64,000 nt of DNA from Macrotrachela quadricornifera. Taxonomy: Eukaryota; Rotifera; Eurotatoria; Philodinida; Philodinidae. The position numbers and the translations under genes are program-made. Location of the stretch: NCBI GenBank assembly GCA_022393335.1, contig JAJEKB010001365.1, positions 34,368-98,367 on the forward strand, in the 5' to 3' direction. Below, piece by piece: positions 1-12,529 of this stretch (the stretch's first letter is position 1; each line of letters opens with the position of its first letter). A model generated the notes under the pieces. It ran no database searches. It was not told where the DNA came from and saw only the letters and a program-made list of their open reading frames with translations.

Positions 1-33
1 ACAAAAACTTAACTTAATTTTAAGTTAAGTCAA

Positions 34-1030
34 ATGACCCACCCCTACCCCTCCCCCGAAAAAGAATCCTATTGGTTGAAATCCCTAGCAAAAATAACCT
101 CAGATTACCGTTCGATTAACCCTTATGTTCTTTTGGCCCTCTGCGGACATAGAACCAAGCAAACAATTTACGATTGCAAGGCTCTTCTCTATGACAAAGA
201 GAGCGATTACAAAAGTAAAAAATCGGATGTAGCAAAAGACATCAATATCAGCTCGAGAACTAGCGAAAGAGTTCAGTATTTCGAGAACAAGCGTACACCA
301 AATACTGAGGAGCGACCTGGATCTTCAACCTTACCAAAAGATCTGTGAGCTGATGCTCAATGACAAGCATAAAGACAAACGTAAAATTTTTGCCAGTTGG
401 ATCCAAATGAACTTTCGAGAGGAAGAGAGGATAAAAATTCTTTTTTCTGATGAGAAACTGTTTGGCACTGATGGTGTTGATAACAGTCAAAATGATAGCA
501 TGAGCTGTAAACGGTGCAGAAGTTGATGAGCAAGATGGCATCTAGCAGACACGAAAGTTCTCCGAAAAGGTGATACTCTGGTTCGGTGTCTGCTTTAAGG
601 AAGTGCCACCTTTAGTCATTTTCGAGTACGGTGCCATAGACAGTACTGGATACATACAAGAAGCGCTTCCCGTGGTGCGCAAGTATGGCAACAAACTCTT
701 CGAAAACCAATAAACTTTCCAGCAAGATGGTATAAAACGTCACATTCATCATATTACCCAACGGTGGTGTCGAGACCATTTCCCATCATTCATCACCCTC
801 AAGATTGACCTCCGAACAGTCCCGATTTAAATCCATTGGACTATTCCATATGGAATGATTTCATTCACGCAATCGAACGGGACAAGGTAACATCTAAGAA
901 GACTTTGGTTGAAGAATTGAAAAAGGCTGCCGAGAGAATTTGAACAGAAGTTATATCTGATAGTTATTCATCTTGGACTTCTGGATTGTATCGTCTCTCA
1001 AAAAAAAATTGTGGCTACCTTCGTTAATAA
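34..1030 (+). pseudogene. Degraded Tc1/mariner-type transposase
   Basis: This is a relic of a DNA-transposon transposase, readable only by switching frames. From about 350 one frame reads an N-terminal/catalytic stretch containing ILFSDEKLFGTDG, the block around the first catalytic Asp of Tc1/mariner enzymes. Around 720-860 another frame reads QQDGIKRHIHH and then DLNPLDYSIWNDF, the block that normally carries the last Asp (PDLNPxDxxxW). Stops and frameshifts lie between these blocks, for example just after 530 and near 700, so no full protein can be made. No terminal inverted repeat or TA duplication could be placed; the 5' end may lie at or before the window start. The first 200 bases instead resemble the tandem array at 40.6-42.1 kb, so the element may sit inside a copy of that repeat. 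Family assignment rests on motifs; subfamily is unknown. Confidence 0.75.
60..215 (-). repeat. Diverged copy of the 41-kb array repeat
   Basis: The stretch with 'ctgcggacatag', 'caaacaatttacgat' and 'gctcttctctatgacaaag' matches, in reverse orientation, the conserved block at about 40977-41110 ('gtccgcacaagg', 'ataaattgtttg', 'ctcgtggagcagagtctt'). The two copies are diverged but collinear over about 150 bases, so the repeat is dispersed and not confined to the array. Confidence 0.6.
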
Positions 1031-2824
1031 AAATATGTTGTTTTGTATAGCTTCTCACGACGAATATTTCAAAAAAAAATTTTGGTACCAACCTATGAGA
1101 TTCAAGAGAGATATTTCGAAAACACTAAATGTACAATTTATTCTGGGCCATTCGTTAGTTTGAATGTGAAATAATGCACAACATACCAAAGATTTGGAAA
1201 GATGCCATGGCATGAAATTCACCTCAATGAAAATTATAGTTGGTATCAATAATTGTTGCAAGACGGCATAGCAAATAAATACTGCACATGTGTAATTCAA
1301 GTACGAAAAAGAGAGTATCAATGGCAATACGGCAAACAATCTGTAGAGTGATTCAAGCCTCCTGATCGTGAAAAATAGCTTGAATATTTTTGCGGCTCTG
1401 TTATCAAATATATTAATTTTCCCAATATTACCTCAACAATCCTCATAGCTGATGTTCATAAAAAATATTGAAAAGTATAATCTTGAAGTATTACTTTTGG
1501 CACGAATATATATCTAGAGTTTTTCATGAATTTTATGAAAAATACTGTGTTGTTTTTCTATAAATAACTTGCTGAATACTTTTGTATATTGACAAAAGAT
1601 TTTATGTTCTTTCAAAGAAATTCAAGAGTTGCTGAAGACTTCATAAGTAACCATGAGAATTCATGTGTAGTTATAAAAAAGAGCAAAGTATTTTCTACTT
1701 CAATGTTTGGAATTTGAAGTCAAATGCCAATTGTTTCAAGCTTTAATTCAAAATATTGTTTACTGTTTACCTACAATTGAAACGATAAACTTCATGTTTT
1801 TTCATAGCTCACCGAAGACTTTTGATATGTATTCGAGTCAAAAGCAAGACTCCAACATAGTATCTTCAATGTTTTCTAATTAGTACCAGCTATGAACATT
1901 CATGTATTAAGATTGGATAAAGTTCACTTGATCATAACATGATTAAAATACTTAAGCTTGTCTTCTCAATGAAGTAATTTTTGGACCATTTCGCATCTAG
2001 AAAAACAAGTCGAACGTTGAGTATTGATGGCATTTTACCTCTCAAATTTTGAGACCAATTGATTCACCTTTAGAAACACCAGAAAGTAACCACCGCATCA
2101 TAGTATTTTCCTTCCTTCAAATGAAAGAATAATAGAAATGTCGATCTTGAATTTACTTTAATTCACTTTATTTGAAGTAGTGTACACTAAATCGCTATTG
2201 ATCCTGACGGAACTGGAGTTTAAAAAAATTCTTTTAATCGAATGCAAGTTCCAGTCGGTCTCGAAATTTTCAATTGTATTCGCTTTAGCTAAAACTAAAA
2301 GTCATCTATAATCTACCTATTATGAGAATATCAGCCAGAATTTCTGAGAAATGCGTAGGAAGCATTTGTTGACAATTCAAACGATTGGTAATAGGAATCT
2401 TATATCGATAAAATAATTGTCATATTAAGTTAAAAAAATTTCACTAGAAGCATTCAGACAAGCGGTCGGATCCAAACTTGAACACATTTCAACGAGTCCA
2501 AATTCAGATTCGAGAGTTTTGGATCCGACGGGTTCTAGCCTGAGGTCTCTTAAAGCCTTTTGAAAGAAGCTCTTCCGACTGCATTCTTCTCAGTATTTTC
2601 TTAGAAAGAGTAAGCTTATTATTTACTTTCGAGTAATGTATGCCTCACTTCTCAAGTTGACAATTCGCTTTTCTATGGGTTTCATGCTGTGACTGACGTC
2701 AACTTGGAAGTTTTTCTCCCTGGGAAATGTAATCAGGTGCTTGATAAGCCAAGCCGCAAACAGTATTTTTTTTGTTTTCTCTCAATTCAGAGTGAGAGTG
2801 GGTCATATAAAAACACGAGAAGAA
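1031..2824. other. Gene-free AT-rich stretch
   Basis: No protein family is recognisable in either strand; open frames are short and lack homology-like motifs. A small imperfect inverted repeat lies at about 2467-2530 ('ggatccaaactt' against 'agttttggatcc'). The rest appears to be unannotatable intergenic or transposon-decayed DNA. Confidence 0.5.
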
Positions 2825-3647
2825 TCTATTTATAAAATACACTTCGACCTACTCTCACCCACTGTGAGCACTATTTTCCCCGACCCTTATACCAGTCTAT
2901 AGAGCTTGAAATTCTCGATCTGCTACACCCAACTCCAACACATTTTCGAACAAATATTCTAACATTAGACAGCAAAAGCGTTGAAGAGTGGTCCACTCTT
3001 GCTCATTCTCGATGAACAGCTTAAAAAATAATAAAACTTCAGTAAAACGAAGCCAAACGTTCTTTATAATGTTTTGAAGTCTGTCTAAGTATGACCACGA
3101 TAATTTGCCTTAAGATTATATAAGGAGAAGTAGTGTTTTCACGGTATTTTGTCAATGAATCAGATCTGAACAAGAACTTTCTTTACTATGATCAAGACAG
3201 AACATCGCACTGTTCGGATCAATAAGGAGGTTACTTCGAGTTCTGTCATATAGGTCGAGCAACATGCTGTTCTATCTTGAGCATAGTGAACAAAGTCCGT
3301 ATTTAGATCTGATTGGCTGACAAACTACTGTGAAAACACTGCTTCTTCCTGTGTGGTCTTGAGGGAAGTTATCGCGGTCACATTTGAGCAGGCTCGAATA
3401 AATTATACAGAACATTTGGCTTCATTTTACCGAAGTTTTATTATTTTTTAAGCTGTTGGCTGGAAGTGGGTGAGAGTGAATCATTCTTTAAAGTTTTTTC
3501 AGTCTAACGTTAGAATATTTTTTCTAGAGTGACTGAAAGTGGATCTGGTAGATGGAGAATTTCAAGCTCTATCGATTGGTATAAGTCTCGAGGGAAACGA
3601 CGCTCAATGTGAATGAGAGTGAGGCAGAGCCTATTTTACAAATATCC
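2825..3647. repeat. Long imperfect foldback repeat (about 820 bp)
   Basis: Two arms of about 400 bp are reverse complements centred near 3236. Pairs that fix the centre are 'gagcttgaaattctc' (2902) with 'gagaatttcaagctc' (3555), 'aacagctt' (3015) with 'aagctgtt' (3450), and 'caagacagaaca' (about 3192) with 'tgttctatcttg' (about 3268). The arms are diverged by substitutions and small indels, and the loop is only about 60 bases. There is no coding content. It is most simply an old foldback/MITE-like DNA element; end duplications were not resolved. Confidence 0.8.
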
Positions 3648-4539
3648 GATAGCTTTAGTGATTACGCTAACGGACTCTGTGTTAGGCCAGTCTTCTATTT
3701 AGATTCACAACTAGTAGTAGTTGTAGAAGAACTATCGAGCGATCGAAACTCTCATCAGATAGCATCCCCTATTGCGATTTGATGGCCGAATGGTAGTATA
3801 ATATTCTTCTTCCTCTTTGACTGTTTATCCTATAGTATATCCTTATATCTATATTTATCTGTATACACTTAGACATGGATCCTTATGGTTGTTGTTCTAT
3901 AACTATCTGTATATTTAATGTTCAATGGATGCCTGTTTCTCTGTGATGGATCAAAGATCTAATAAAGCTATTTGCGAAAGTTCCCAAGGGCTATATAGGG
4001 TGCTCATAGGTCATCAAGGACTATTTTATCAAGATGCTCATAGGCCCTCGTGGACTATTACAGTAACCTATATCTTAACTTCGTTAGTTTGCCAGTAGGA
4101 GCTTTGATTTCACTCAAATATATTCCATTTTTCTCACGAATAGTACAAACATCTCCATTGTAAGATAAAACAACCGGTGTAACTAGTCCCAGTGGCATGA
4201 ATGCACTTACAAATATAAGGAAGAGCGATTTTAACTTAAATTCAATGTATATCTAAGAGTTAAAAATATTCATTTAGTGAGGAATAAAAAAGCTTGTCAG
4301 CGCAGTCTCTTTGGGACCAAAATGTGGAACTCACATACTTTCAGAAGAAATGTACTAAACAACCATTAGTTCTTGTTTGCTGCTAAGCAAAACATATAGT
4401 GATCTTGATTGCTTTTTTCTTTCGTCGCCCACTACCTAGGAAAACTTATGTAAAGATCTTCATTTTATTTATCTTCCCTCTTTGTCTCCCCTCGTCAATG
4501 TCAAAGGACACGCCATGCTCTTTGACTTTGTTTGGTAGG
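3648..4539. other. Gene-free stretch with short imperfect direct repeats
   Basis: No coding signal was recognised. At about 3985-4065 a unit of the form 'gctcataggYCatcaagGactatt' occurs about twice, imperfectly. The rest is AT-rich sequence without features. Confidence 0.4.
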
Positions 4540-4669
4540 GTCCGTAAGAGAGGGGGGTGTCCGTAAGGGGGGTGTCTGTAAGGGTGAGGTGTCTGTAAGG
4601 GGGAGGTGTCTATAAGGGGGAGGTGTCTGTAAGGGGGGGGGGGGTGTCTGTAAGGGGGAGAGAGCCCTT
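4540..4669 (+). repeat. G-rich minisatellite, about 17-bp unit x 7
   Basis: About seven tandem units follow the pattern 'tgtctgtaagggggagg' with variants tgtccgtaag and tgtctataag, and a run of twelve G in the sixth unit. The G-tracts lie on the plus strand at regular spacing, giving G-quadruplex potential. It is a local island of very high G content in an AT-rich region. Confidence 0.9.
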
Positions 4670-5707
4670 AAAAGCTCGACTTGAAACTTACACTCACTAT
4701 TTTTCTTTGAAAAAATATGTGAGTTTCACAAAAAATAGTAAGCAAAAAGGACCGCGATTAATAAGCGATTTTCGACCGTTTATAGTGACATAGATAATGT
4801 TTTATCATAGAAAGTAAATGTCACTACTAGAACAGATTAACATGAGGAAGAGAACCTATAAGGATGAAATTTTGGATTATTGTTGCGAGAATCATTTGTC
4901 TACCCTTTATGTATTTATTTTGTTGATATTGACACGTTCATAAATTTCTGTTCTTTTCTATTTTGTCTTAATTTATTATTATTTTTTTCGTTTTATCATT
5001 AATTCAACAGTCGATTTTACTTGTTACATAGATCCATATAACCAATTCACCCTACGTCTTCGCATGTGTCTATAAACACAAAAAATCTTCTATTGTTTAT
5101 TGCTTCAAGGTAAATGTTAGTTCTGTTACAGTTTTTATGTCGGACGGGTACAAACAACGTTAAGTCGATACATGACTGGTTGTTATCGTAACATCTCTAG
5201 CGTAACCATTTACTGATCCGAAAGTTTAAAAGCATATTACGATCGTTTAGAGTTCAAGACGTTGGAATGTTGTAGAATACTTCAAGAGAACTCAAACAGT
5301 TTTTATTGTCATTTATTATGTTTCCCTTTCTTACAGATCTATAATAGGAGTCTTCCAATTACGATTTGTTGCCTTCTTCGTTGATATCTAGTCCTCATAT
5401 ATACACATCGACTCGGAAATATTCAAGACACAGAGGAGGTAATCAATGCTTTTCTTTAAAAACAAAGTAAAAGTTAGGTTCATACTTAGCACTAACATAT
5501 ACTATAAATATTTAAAAATTGGAATATCTTGCTTGATCCAGACTGTGGGCAGCTCATATTTTAAACCTGTTAGCTTGGCAGTGAAAGCTTTTATTGGAGC
5601 TGGATATTTTTACTCTTATCCAGTATTAATACAAATTGTTTCATTTTAACACTCGAAATATTTAAAATTCAATAACATATCGTTTTTTAGATTGTAAAGC
5701 CAAAAAA
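4670..5707. other. Upstream region of the TRAF-like gene
   Basis: No credible coding region was found. A small open frame at 5446-5649 has no family features. A pyrimidine-rich AG acceptor at about 5690 ('gttttttag') lies just upstream of the TRAF start codon, so the end of this interval probably contains a 5' UTR intron. Confidence 0.4.
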
Positions 5708-8680
5708 ATGTTAGGACATTTGAGTAGAAAAGAACAAGACAAGTGGACGAAAGAGTTATACGAGAAATTAATATGCTCTCGTTGTCATTGGCCACTTGAT
5801 CAACCTATGCAATTTCATTGTTGTGGGTTGCAAGTTTGCTCGAAATGTGTCACTCTAATGAAGTACTATTGTTTGAATGAGATGTCTGACTAAATTTAAT
5901 ACGCATTTTATACTCCTAGGGATGACGAATTTAAATGTCCATCTTGCCTACAATCATGTCCTAACGTATAATGAATTAAATACTCGTTATTATTTCAATT
6001 TAATCTTACATTTGATTTTTAGGTCAATTTTGATAGAGGTTTTATACTTGAGGTCGAAAATCAAGAGGTAACATGCCTCCAATGCGGTGATACATGGAAG
6101 GGATTATTTAAAAATTTAAGAGTGAGTTTAATTTGTTGAAGAATTCCTTTTTTCACAGAGTATTTACCTTTTAGGAACATCTCAATACTCACTGCACTCT
6201 TAAGTGTAAAAACTGTGATCAAGAGTTTGTCTTTACAGTTCAACTAGAGGCGCATCAACGTGACCAATGTATCTACCGTGTTGTTTCTTGTGCGCTTGCA
6301 TCCATTGGATGCTCTAATGAAGTAGGTATTCATTTTACTCTATTACATTCATAGAGTAATGCAGAAAAGTTTTTCGAATTTTTTTTGCTTTTATTTTGAT
6401 TCAATTTACAAGATTACAGAAACTATTGTCCATTTCAAAGAGAAGGCGAGTGAGGTTTTTTGAATAAGTTTTGATAGAGGAAAGATAATGAGCTGCAGTT
6501 TTCATTGTTAGAAAGAGAAGATAGAGACGCATCGAACCGTATATTATAAGATACTTTAGCATAGTCTTTTCAAAGACTTGAAGCAACGTTTTTGGAAACC
6601 AACACATTCTGTAAGGTCATCGAAGTAATTTTTCGGTAATTTCTTGTACATTTGGACTGTCAAAAGAAGGTCTACAAACTATATGCAAGGTTAAGATTTT
6701 TGGATCTATTTGTTCAGGAAATATAGATATTATAGTGAAGATTCTTAGCCACTTCTGCTATTAATTTCTGTGAAAAAATTGCTTTTTGCGATTTTTCTCA
6801 TAAAATAAGAACTCAATTTTTCAAGATTTTTTTAGGAAACTGATTGAGAAAACTTTAAAAATCCTCTTGGGAAAACTTATGTTGTTTAATTCTATACATC
6901 TTTATTTCTTCTTTTCAACAGTGAAAATTGCAGTTCTCCATCTTGCTATTATCGAAAGTTGCTCAAAAAAAACCCATCAGCCTTTTTTTCTTGAACTGGT
7001 CAATAGATTCTGGATCTTAATTTCCAATCTCTTTTCCGTTTTACAATTAAAAAAATCAAATCCAATAAACAATCGAGTAGGTCGATAACCACTTGTAGTT
7101 CAGTAAACAACAAGTGATGTGATACAAAGATCATTGGCTTAATCGTCAATGATACATAGAAATAATGTTCAGGGAAAGTATCGAAACCTTAGAATAGGAT
7201 TCAAGAATCGAAAAACTATCTCATTCAGTCAGTCAAGGCAAGTTTTTTTAAATTTACGAAGAATATTATGGATAAAATAAAAAAATTATCTATCCATCTA
7301 AATATCCGGAATATTGAATGACAAATAAATCAATAATTGCAACAAACATCAATATTATTTGTTAAGATATGAAACAATGAAATCGTAGAAGAAGGTGATA
7401 ATATTATTCTTGAAGTAAGGGAAAAATAACAGAGGCATTACTCTTGAAGTTTGACGAAGTTTCATGAATTTATATATAGCCTATTGAAGCCTCTAAAAGA
7501 ACTCGTGAAGTATTGAAATCTTTGTACTACAAACAAATTAGAATCCGTTGTTTCCTTTTTAACATAAAGTATTTTCAAATATCAGATGATTATGCTAATA
7601 GCGCGTATCTAGAGATTGTTTATTTCATTATTTGTTGAGATATACATGAAGTTTTAAGACTTTCTTGGATTGTTGACAAATAGGCATGTGCTAACAAGAG
7701 AATGAGTTCAAAACATTTTTTTGTTAGTACGTGTCTTTTGGACAGAAAACAATCGTGTATATCCTATTTAATTTTATTAACAGGTTCCACATTCAGAAAT
7801 AGAGAAACATTATTTAAGTAATGAGCATCAGCAACATTTACTCGTATTCGTAAAACAAACCGCTTCACGTTTATATCATGAAATTTCAAATTCAGCGTCA
7901 GAAAATGCAATCGATGAACAATATTCATCAATTCTATTGGAACACTTGCAAGGGGTTGAATCAGAAATTCAAGAAGTGGATCGTATAAATAATGGTTGCC
8001 TTAAACTCAATTCAGAGCAACAAATCTTACACGCCACGATCACAAAGTGTCGTGAAGAATTGAAAAAAGTAATCGAGCCGCCAACAAATAATACGAAACT
8101 TCTAGAAAGCATTCAGCAAATACTAGTGGAACTAAGTGAACAAATTGATGAAATTAAGAAAAAATCTGTTACTGGTCCTAACTTGATGGATGCTGATGAT
8201 ACATATACATGGAAAGTTAACATTTTACTTTTATTAAATGATACCTCACATACGATACATTCTGTTCCATTTCAATGGTCACAATGGGGATACAAGATGG
8301 GAATGAGTATGAGTTTACAAACGGATGAACAAGGCTTAAATCGCTATATACTAGTTTCATTTATCATTTTTCGAAGCGATTACGATGCCATATTACATTG
8401 GCCATTCTCCTATCCAATCGGAATCTGTCTGGTAGATTTGACTGGAGCTAAAAACCATATAATTCATACGGTTTTGCCTAATTCTCAAGAGGCAATATTT
8501 GGTAGACCGTCGAACAATGCAAACACGCCATATCATATACCGCGATTTTGTTCAATTGAAAAACTCGTCGGAAATGGTAGCAGCTACGTGCGCGATGATA
8601 GCATGTTTGTACGCCTACATATAGATTTTACTAGAAAAGGCGTACATCTATTTGACTTAGAAAAATCTTCAGTAGTTTAG
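5708..8680 (+). CDS. TRAF-family protein (RING, TRAF zinc fingers, coiled coil, MATH)
   Basis: This is a predicted TRAF-like adaptor or E3 ligase of receptor and innate signalling. Five exons were inferred: 5708-5862, 5920-5965, 6023-6121, 6175-6321 and 7784-8680, all with GT-AG introns and consistent phase, giving about 447 aa. Exons 1-2 give a RING-like finger (CSRC, CCGLQVCSKC, then CPSC). Exons 3-4 give TRAF-type zinc-finger spacings (CLQCGDTW, HCTLKCKNC, HQRDQC, then GCSNE). Residues of about 190-250 are rich in E/K/L and look coiled-coil. From about residue 289 (YTWKVNILL) to the end is a MATH/TRAF-C domain (PFQWSQWGYKMGM, HWPFSYPIGICLVD, SYVRDDSMFVRLHIDF). The first three introns are about 50-60 nt, but the fourth is 1.46 kb and contains a foldback repeat. 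Family assignment is firm; the orthologue among TRAFs, partners and ligase activity are unknown. Confidence 0.85.
6410..7020. repeat. Foldback repeat inside the TRAF intron (about 610 bp)
   Basis: Two diverged arms, about 6410-6600 and 6830-7020, are reverse complements centred near 6713. Fixing pairs include 'ctgcagttttcattgtt' (6493) with 'aacagtgaaaattgcag' (ending 6933), and the 6420 region with about 7010. Short open frames on opposite strands in the two arms read as similar peptides, as expected for an inverted duplication. It explains most of the unusual length of this intron. Confidence 0.7.
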
Positions 8681-10846
8681 TGAATTAGCATAGTTGGTGG
8701 TTATTCTATATATAAGCAATCGTTGATGCTCCATCTGTATTAAACTAGAAAAATAGACCTTGCTCTACTAATCTTGTCTTATCAACAATGTCAAATTCAT
8801 AAATTATAAGAACTCAGCATAGAATAATAAATCCTTTTTAAAGGTTTATCAACTTCATAGATTCTTTCATTTGCCCTTTTAGGATTTATTATCCTTGTAT
8901 GCACCCTTTCGAAAAAAACTACAGCGCAAAGAAACACTTTTCTAAAATGTTTTTCAAGTTCATAAATTCTTTAAGGTTTATAGAAGTACAACGTATAAAA
9001 TGTCCTTCTGACCCGTACATGAGAATTGCATAAGCTCTTCCTTGAAACCTTTCATATGTTATATGAAAGAGTTTCCGTGTTTGATATATTCAAATAAAAC
9101 GTGAATTAATCAAGATCTAATGATTTCATTCAATTTCATTCACCATCTAATGTTTTTAAAAAATATTAATTAATTAATTAAATTTTAACAAATTCATTTG
9201 TATTGAATTCACTGGCTAAGCCAAAGGTGCATGGGATATGATTTTTTTTTGTTTCTCGAGGTGTCTGCCTCATAGACCTTTTGCATCGTGCTCCGTTGAC
9301 TCTCGTTGTTTTATAAGATTATTTTTTCCATCCAATTCCGACCAGCTCTTATATGGTTTGAGTTTAGTGGTTTACTGAGCTTCGTAATAGAGTTCAAATA
9401 TGTAGATGAAGTTAGCCTTATAACCAAGTAAATCCAACCGATATCCTTCCAGAAACCTATTCTAGCTGTTCTAGTGATTTTTCGAATAAAACTCGACGAG
9501 CTCTATCTAGTGATACTCTTGGATTTTTTAAAACTTAAATCATGATTTTCGACATCGCGAAATGCTGTATTTTCGTATATGAATTTTCACTTCATATTCG
9601 AGTAAAACCAGTCAAAAAACTCATCCAGGAAACTGTTCCAACTGTATTTTGATGCTCTATATAATACTATCTATCGATCTAAATATTATAATTTGACTTA
9701 GAAAAAATTTGAGCACAGTATACAATAGAGCACGTTGAGCTCTATTCTAGAACTCGCCCAAACAGATTTCTGAATGTATATCGGCTGAATTTGCTCAAAT
9801 ATGAAGTTAACCTCACGTCCGTATTCAAAAGACTTTCTGTATTAAATATGTCTTGTCCGCATCCGTTGTGAAATTATGATATATTCTTTCGCATAATGTT
9901 CATTAGGTATATCCTTACCGCTTTCTGTAAGAGAATCCTTCCACTAAAGTGTTTTATGCAACGTCTAAATCCACAGAATTTATCTGATATGAACTATCTT
10001 TATGCAAATAAAACCAATAATATCCATAATCTGTTAGTTGAATGAGAGAGAACCAACCGAGTAGGAAACATGAATTTTGCACCACACACTTTGGGAATTG
10101 ATTTTTGACGATTCCCAAAAGTTGTTTTTTATGAACTTTTCGCCGTTAACTAAACTGAGCTTACAACAAATGTTAAAACTTGTTTTCATTGTAGTTTTTC
10201 CCTAAAAAAAATTGAAATTTTGCAATTGCCAATAGTTCACTTTTGTTAACGACGAAAACTCTGCAGGTAACGTTCGTCGATTCGACTCATTTAACCCTCG
10301 ACTGCAAAAGACACAAGTTTTTTTTTATGAGTTAATAAGGGAAAAATTGACTTAACAACTTTATAAGAATAAACAATTCTAACTTCTTTGAATAAACCGT
10401 AGCATTCGATAAAAAACTTACTCCATCTTTTCTGTAAAATTGTTTCGAATTAAACATATACTTCTGAAGGAGATCAGTGAGTTACGTATTACTATATAAG
10501 GAGCCATAATGTTTCTTCCGACTAATACTGGCCCAAAATGCTTCTAAAATCTGATTCGTTGAAAATATCAACCAATCGACTTCGCAAAAGACTGCGCAGT
10601 GCCAGTTATCCTCATTTATAAGTTCATTATAGGACTTCCATAAGGATATAATTTTTGAATTTTTCCATTTATACAAAGCTACAAACTATTTTCTTCATAT
10701 GATCCTCTCTATCGTAGAGGGAATAGAGCGCACAAAACTTCATTTTTGCCTCAAGCAGAAAAACAGACAAACAAATTTGATTTTTCTATTATGGCCTACC
10801 TACAAGTGAGGGAATAGTAGTGTAAACGACCTTTTGATACCACTAT
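8681..10846. other. Gene-free AT-rich stretch downstream of TRAF
   Basis: No gene, RNA or complete element was recognised. A short tandem run of taatt units occurs at about 9167-9181. The open frame at 10482-10676 (minus) has no family features. Confidence 0.4.
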
Positions 10847-11046
10847 AATATAGCGCTTGAGAACCTACGGGTACCTTCGCAATATAGGAGTTGAAGACGT
10901 CTATGTGTCCCCTAATATAAGACTTGAAGACTTATGGCTGCCATCCTAATATAGCCCTTGAGGATCCATAGATACATTCATATAATAGGGCTTAAGGACT
11001 TGAGGGTGCCCTCTTACTATAGGACTTGAAGACCTATGGGGCCTTC
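10847..11046 (+). repeat. Minisatellite, 34-bp unit x about 6
   Basis: About six tandem, diverged units follow the pattern 'aatataggacttgaagac' followed by 'ctatgggtgccttc'. Unit lengths are 33-34 bp. The unit has no coding meaning. Confidence 0.8.
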
Positions 11047-12529
11047 AGAATATTGAGGAAGACTCACTGAGAGTTTTGAAAGTTGTAATGTTAGTGTTCT
11101 TTTGACCTTTGATCTTGACACAAACGCGCAAACATACAAACTATTTTTTTTTCAAAAGATCCTTGCTACAGCCGAGGGAATAAAAACTTGATCTTCGCCA
11201 ACTGTCAGAAATCAATGACCAAAGTCAGTATTGCGAAATTCATATTATCTAACCGTCTCTGGTTGATAATCAAATCGATAGAGCTGAATAATGACTCGAC
11301 CGTTGCAAATAAGATAATATTTGGGCACCAATCGAAATAAAGATTGAGTAAACACACTCTCCGATTTATGAACAAAAGAAGAGTCTTAATGGGAGAGAAA
11401 GATTAGTATTGAATCAATTGCTCTTTGACCAGTCTTGCCGTGAATTAACACCATAATGATTATGTATGTTTTGTGTTCTCTACTCAATAATGAATGTTGA
11501 CGTCTGTCTATTTTTAATATTTTACATACATCGAGAAAACTAAAGATGCGGTCTCATGTATCCCTGATGTACACCATCAAAATAAAAAAAGTAACACTGG
11601 TCACACTGACTCGTCTACTCTTCAACTGAGCCGATTCACTTTATTCTGAAATTGACTGTCAGATAAATCGTCGATATAGATGATGTTATAGCTATTTCGG
11701 ACTTTAATCTTACACGTTCTATGACTCGGAAAACAAGATTAGCGCACTTGCTCTTGTCTCATTATAGCTCATACCATTTTGTTTTCATAAAGTATGAATA
11801 AAATGCTGAAATTAACAGTGTAACTGGAATTCGTGTAATTCTTTCGAAAAAATATTTTGCATTTCGTTCCAACTTTCAAGCAAGAAGGATTGATATCAAT
11901 CTCGTGAATGAATAATGAATCACATGCAGCAGGGTATCCAGGATTTTTAGTCGAATGGGCGAACTTCTCTTGTGCCTACAAAAAAACAATGGCCAAAATG
12001 GACAAGGTTTGTACTAATTAGTGAAAACTTTTTTGGCCCAACAAAGTCAAAGGTAGCGGGAAGAGATCAAAGCAGAAGAAGGGCATTTCCAAAAATGGAA
12101 TCGAGTGCCCAACTCAATATCTCTCTGAATTCGTCAAAATCAAGCTGATTTCATGTGCATTTTTTTATTTCGTGGAAAAAAAGGAAACTTTTATCACTTT
12201 CAAATGAAATTTTGCATAAATCTGAAACTTTTATATCTGTTCACAAACTGATAGATAAACACAACATTTTTTTCTGAACAATGAATATCAGCGTTGACTC
12301 TTAAAAACTTGATGACTTATCCAGTTTTTAATAGAAACACTTTTAGATGTTTTTTGCTATACGAAAGGCGACTACATTCACAACAACTTTTAAATAAGAT
12401 GATCACTAATGAATTAGAGCAGAAGCTTTCATGCTCGTGCCAAACTTTATGAAAATATACAAATGCATTTTGCCATCGAAGACACCAGGAATTTGAATTA
12501 CTTTTGGTTATCCAAAAGCAGTGGCGAAA
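11047..12529. other. Gene-free AT-rich stretch
   Basis: Nothing recognisable on either strand. Confidence 0.4.

Noticed and set aside
3781..3860. Possible tRNA-Ser/Leu-like 'gatggccgaatggt'
   Set aside because: No matching T-loop (GGTTCRANNCC) within the needed distance.
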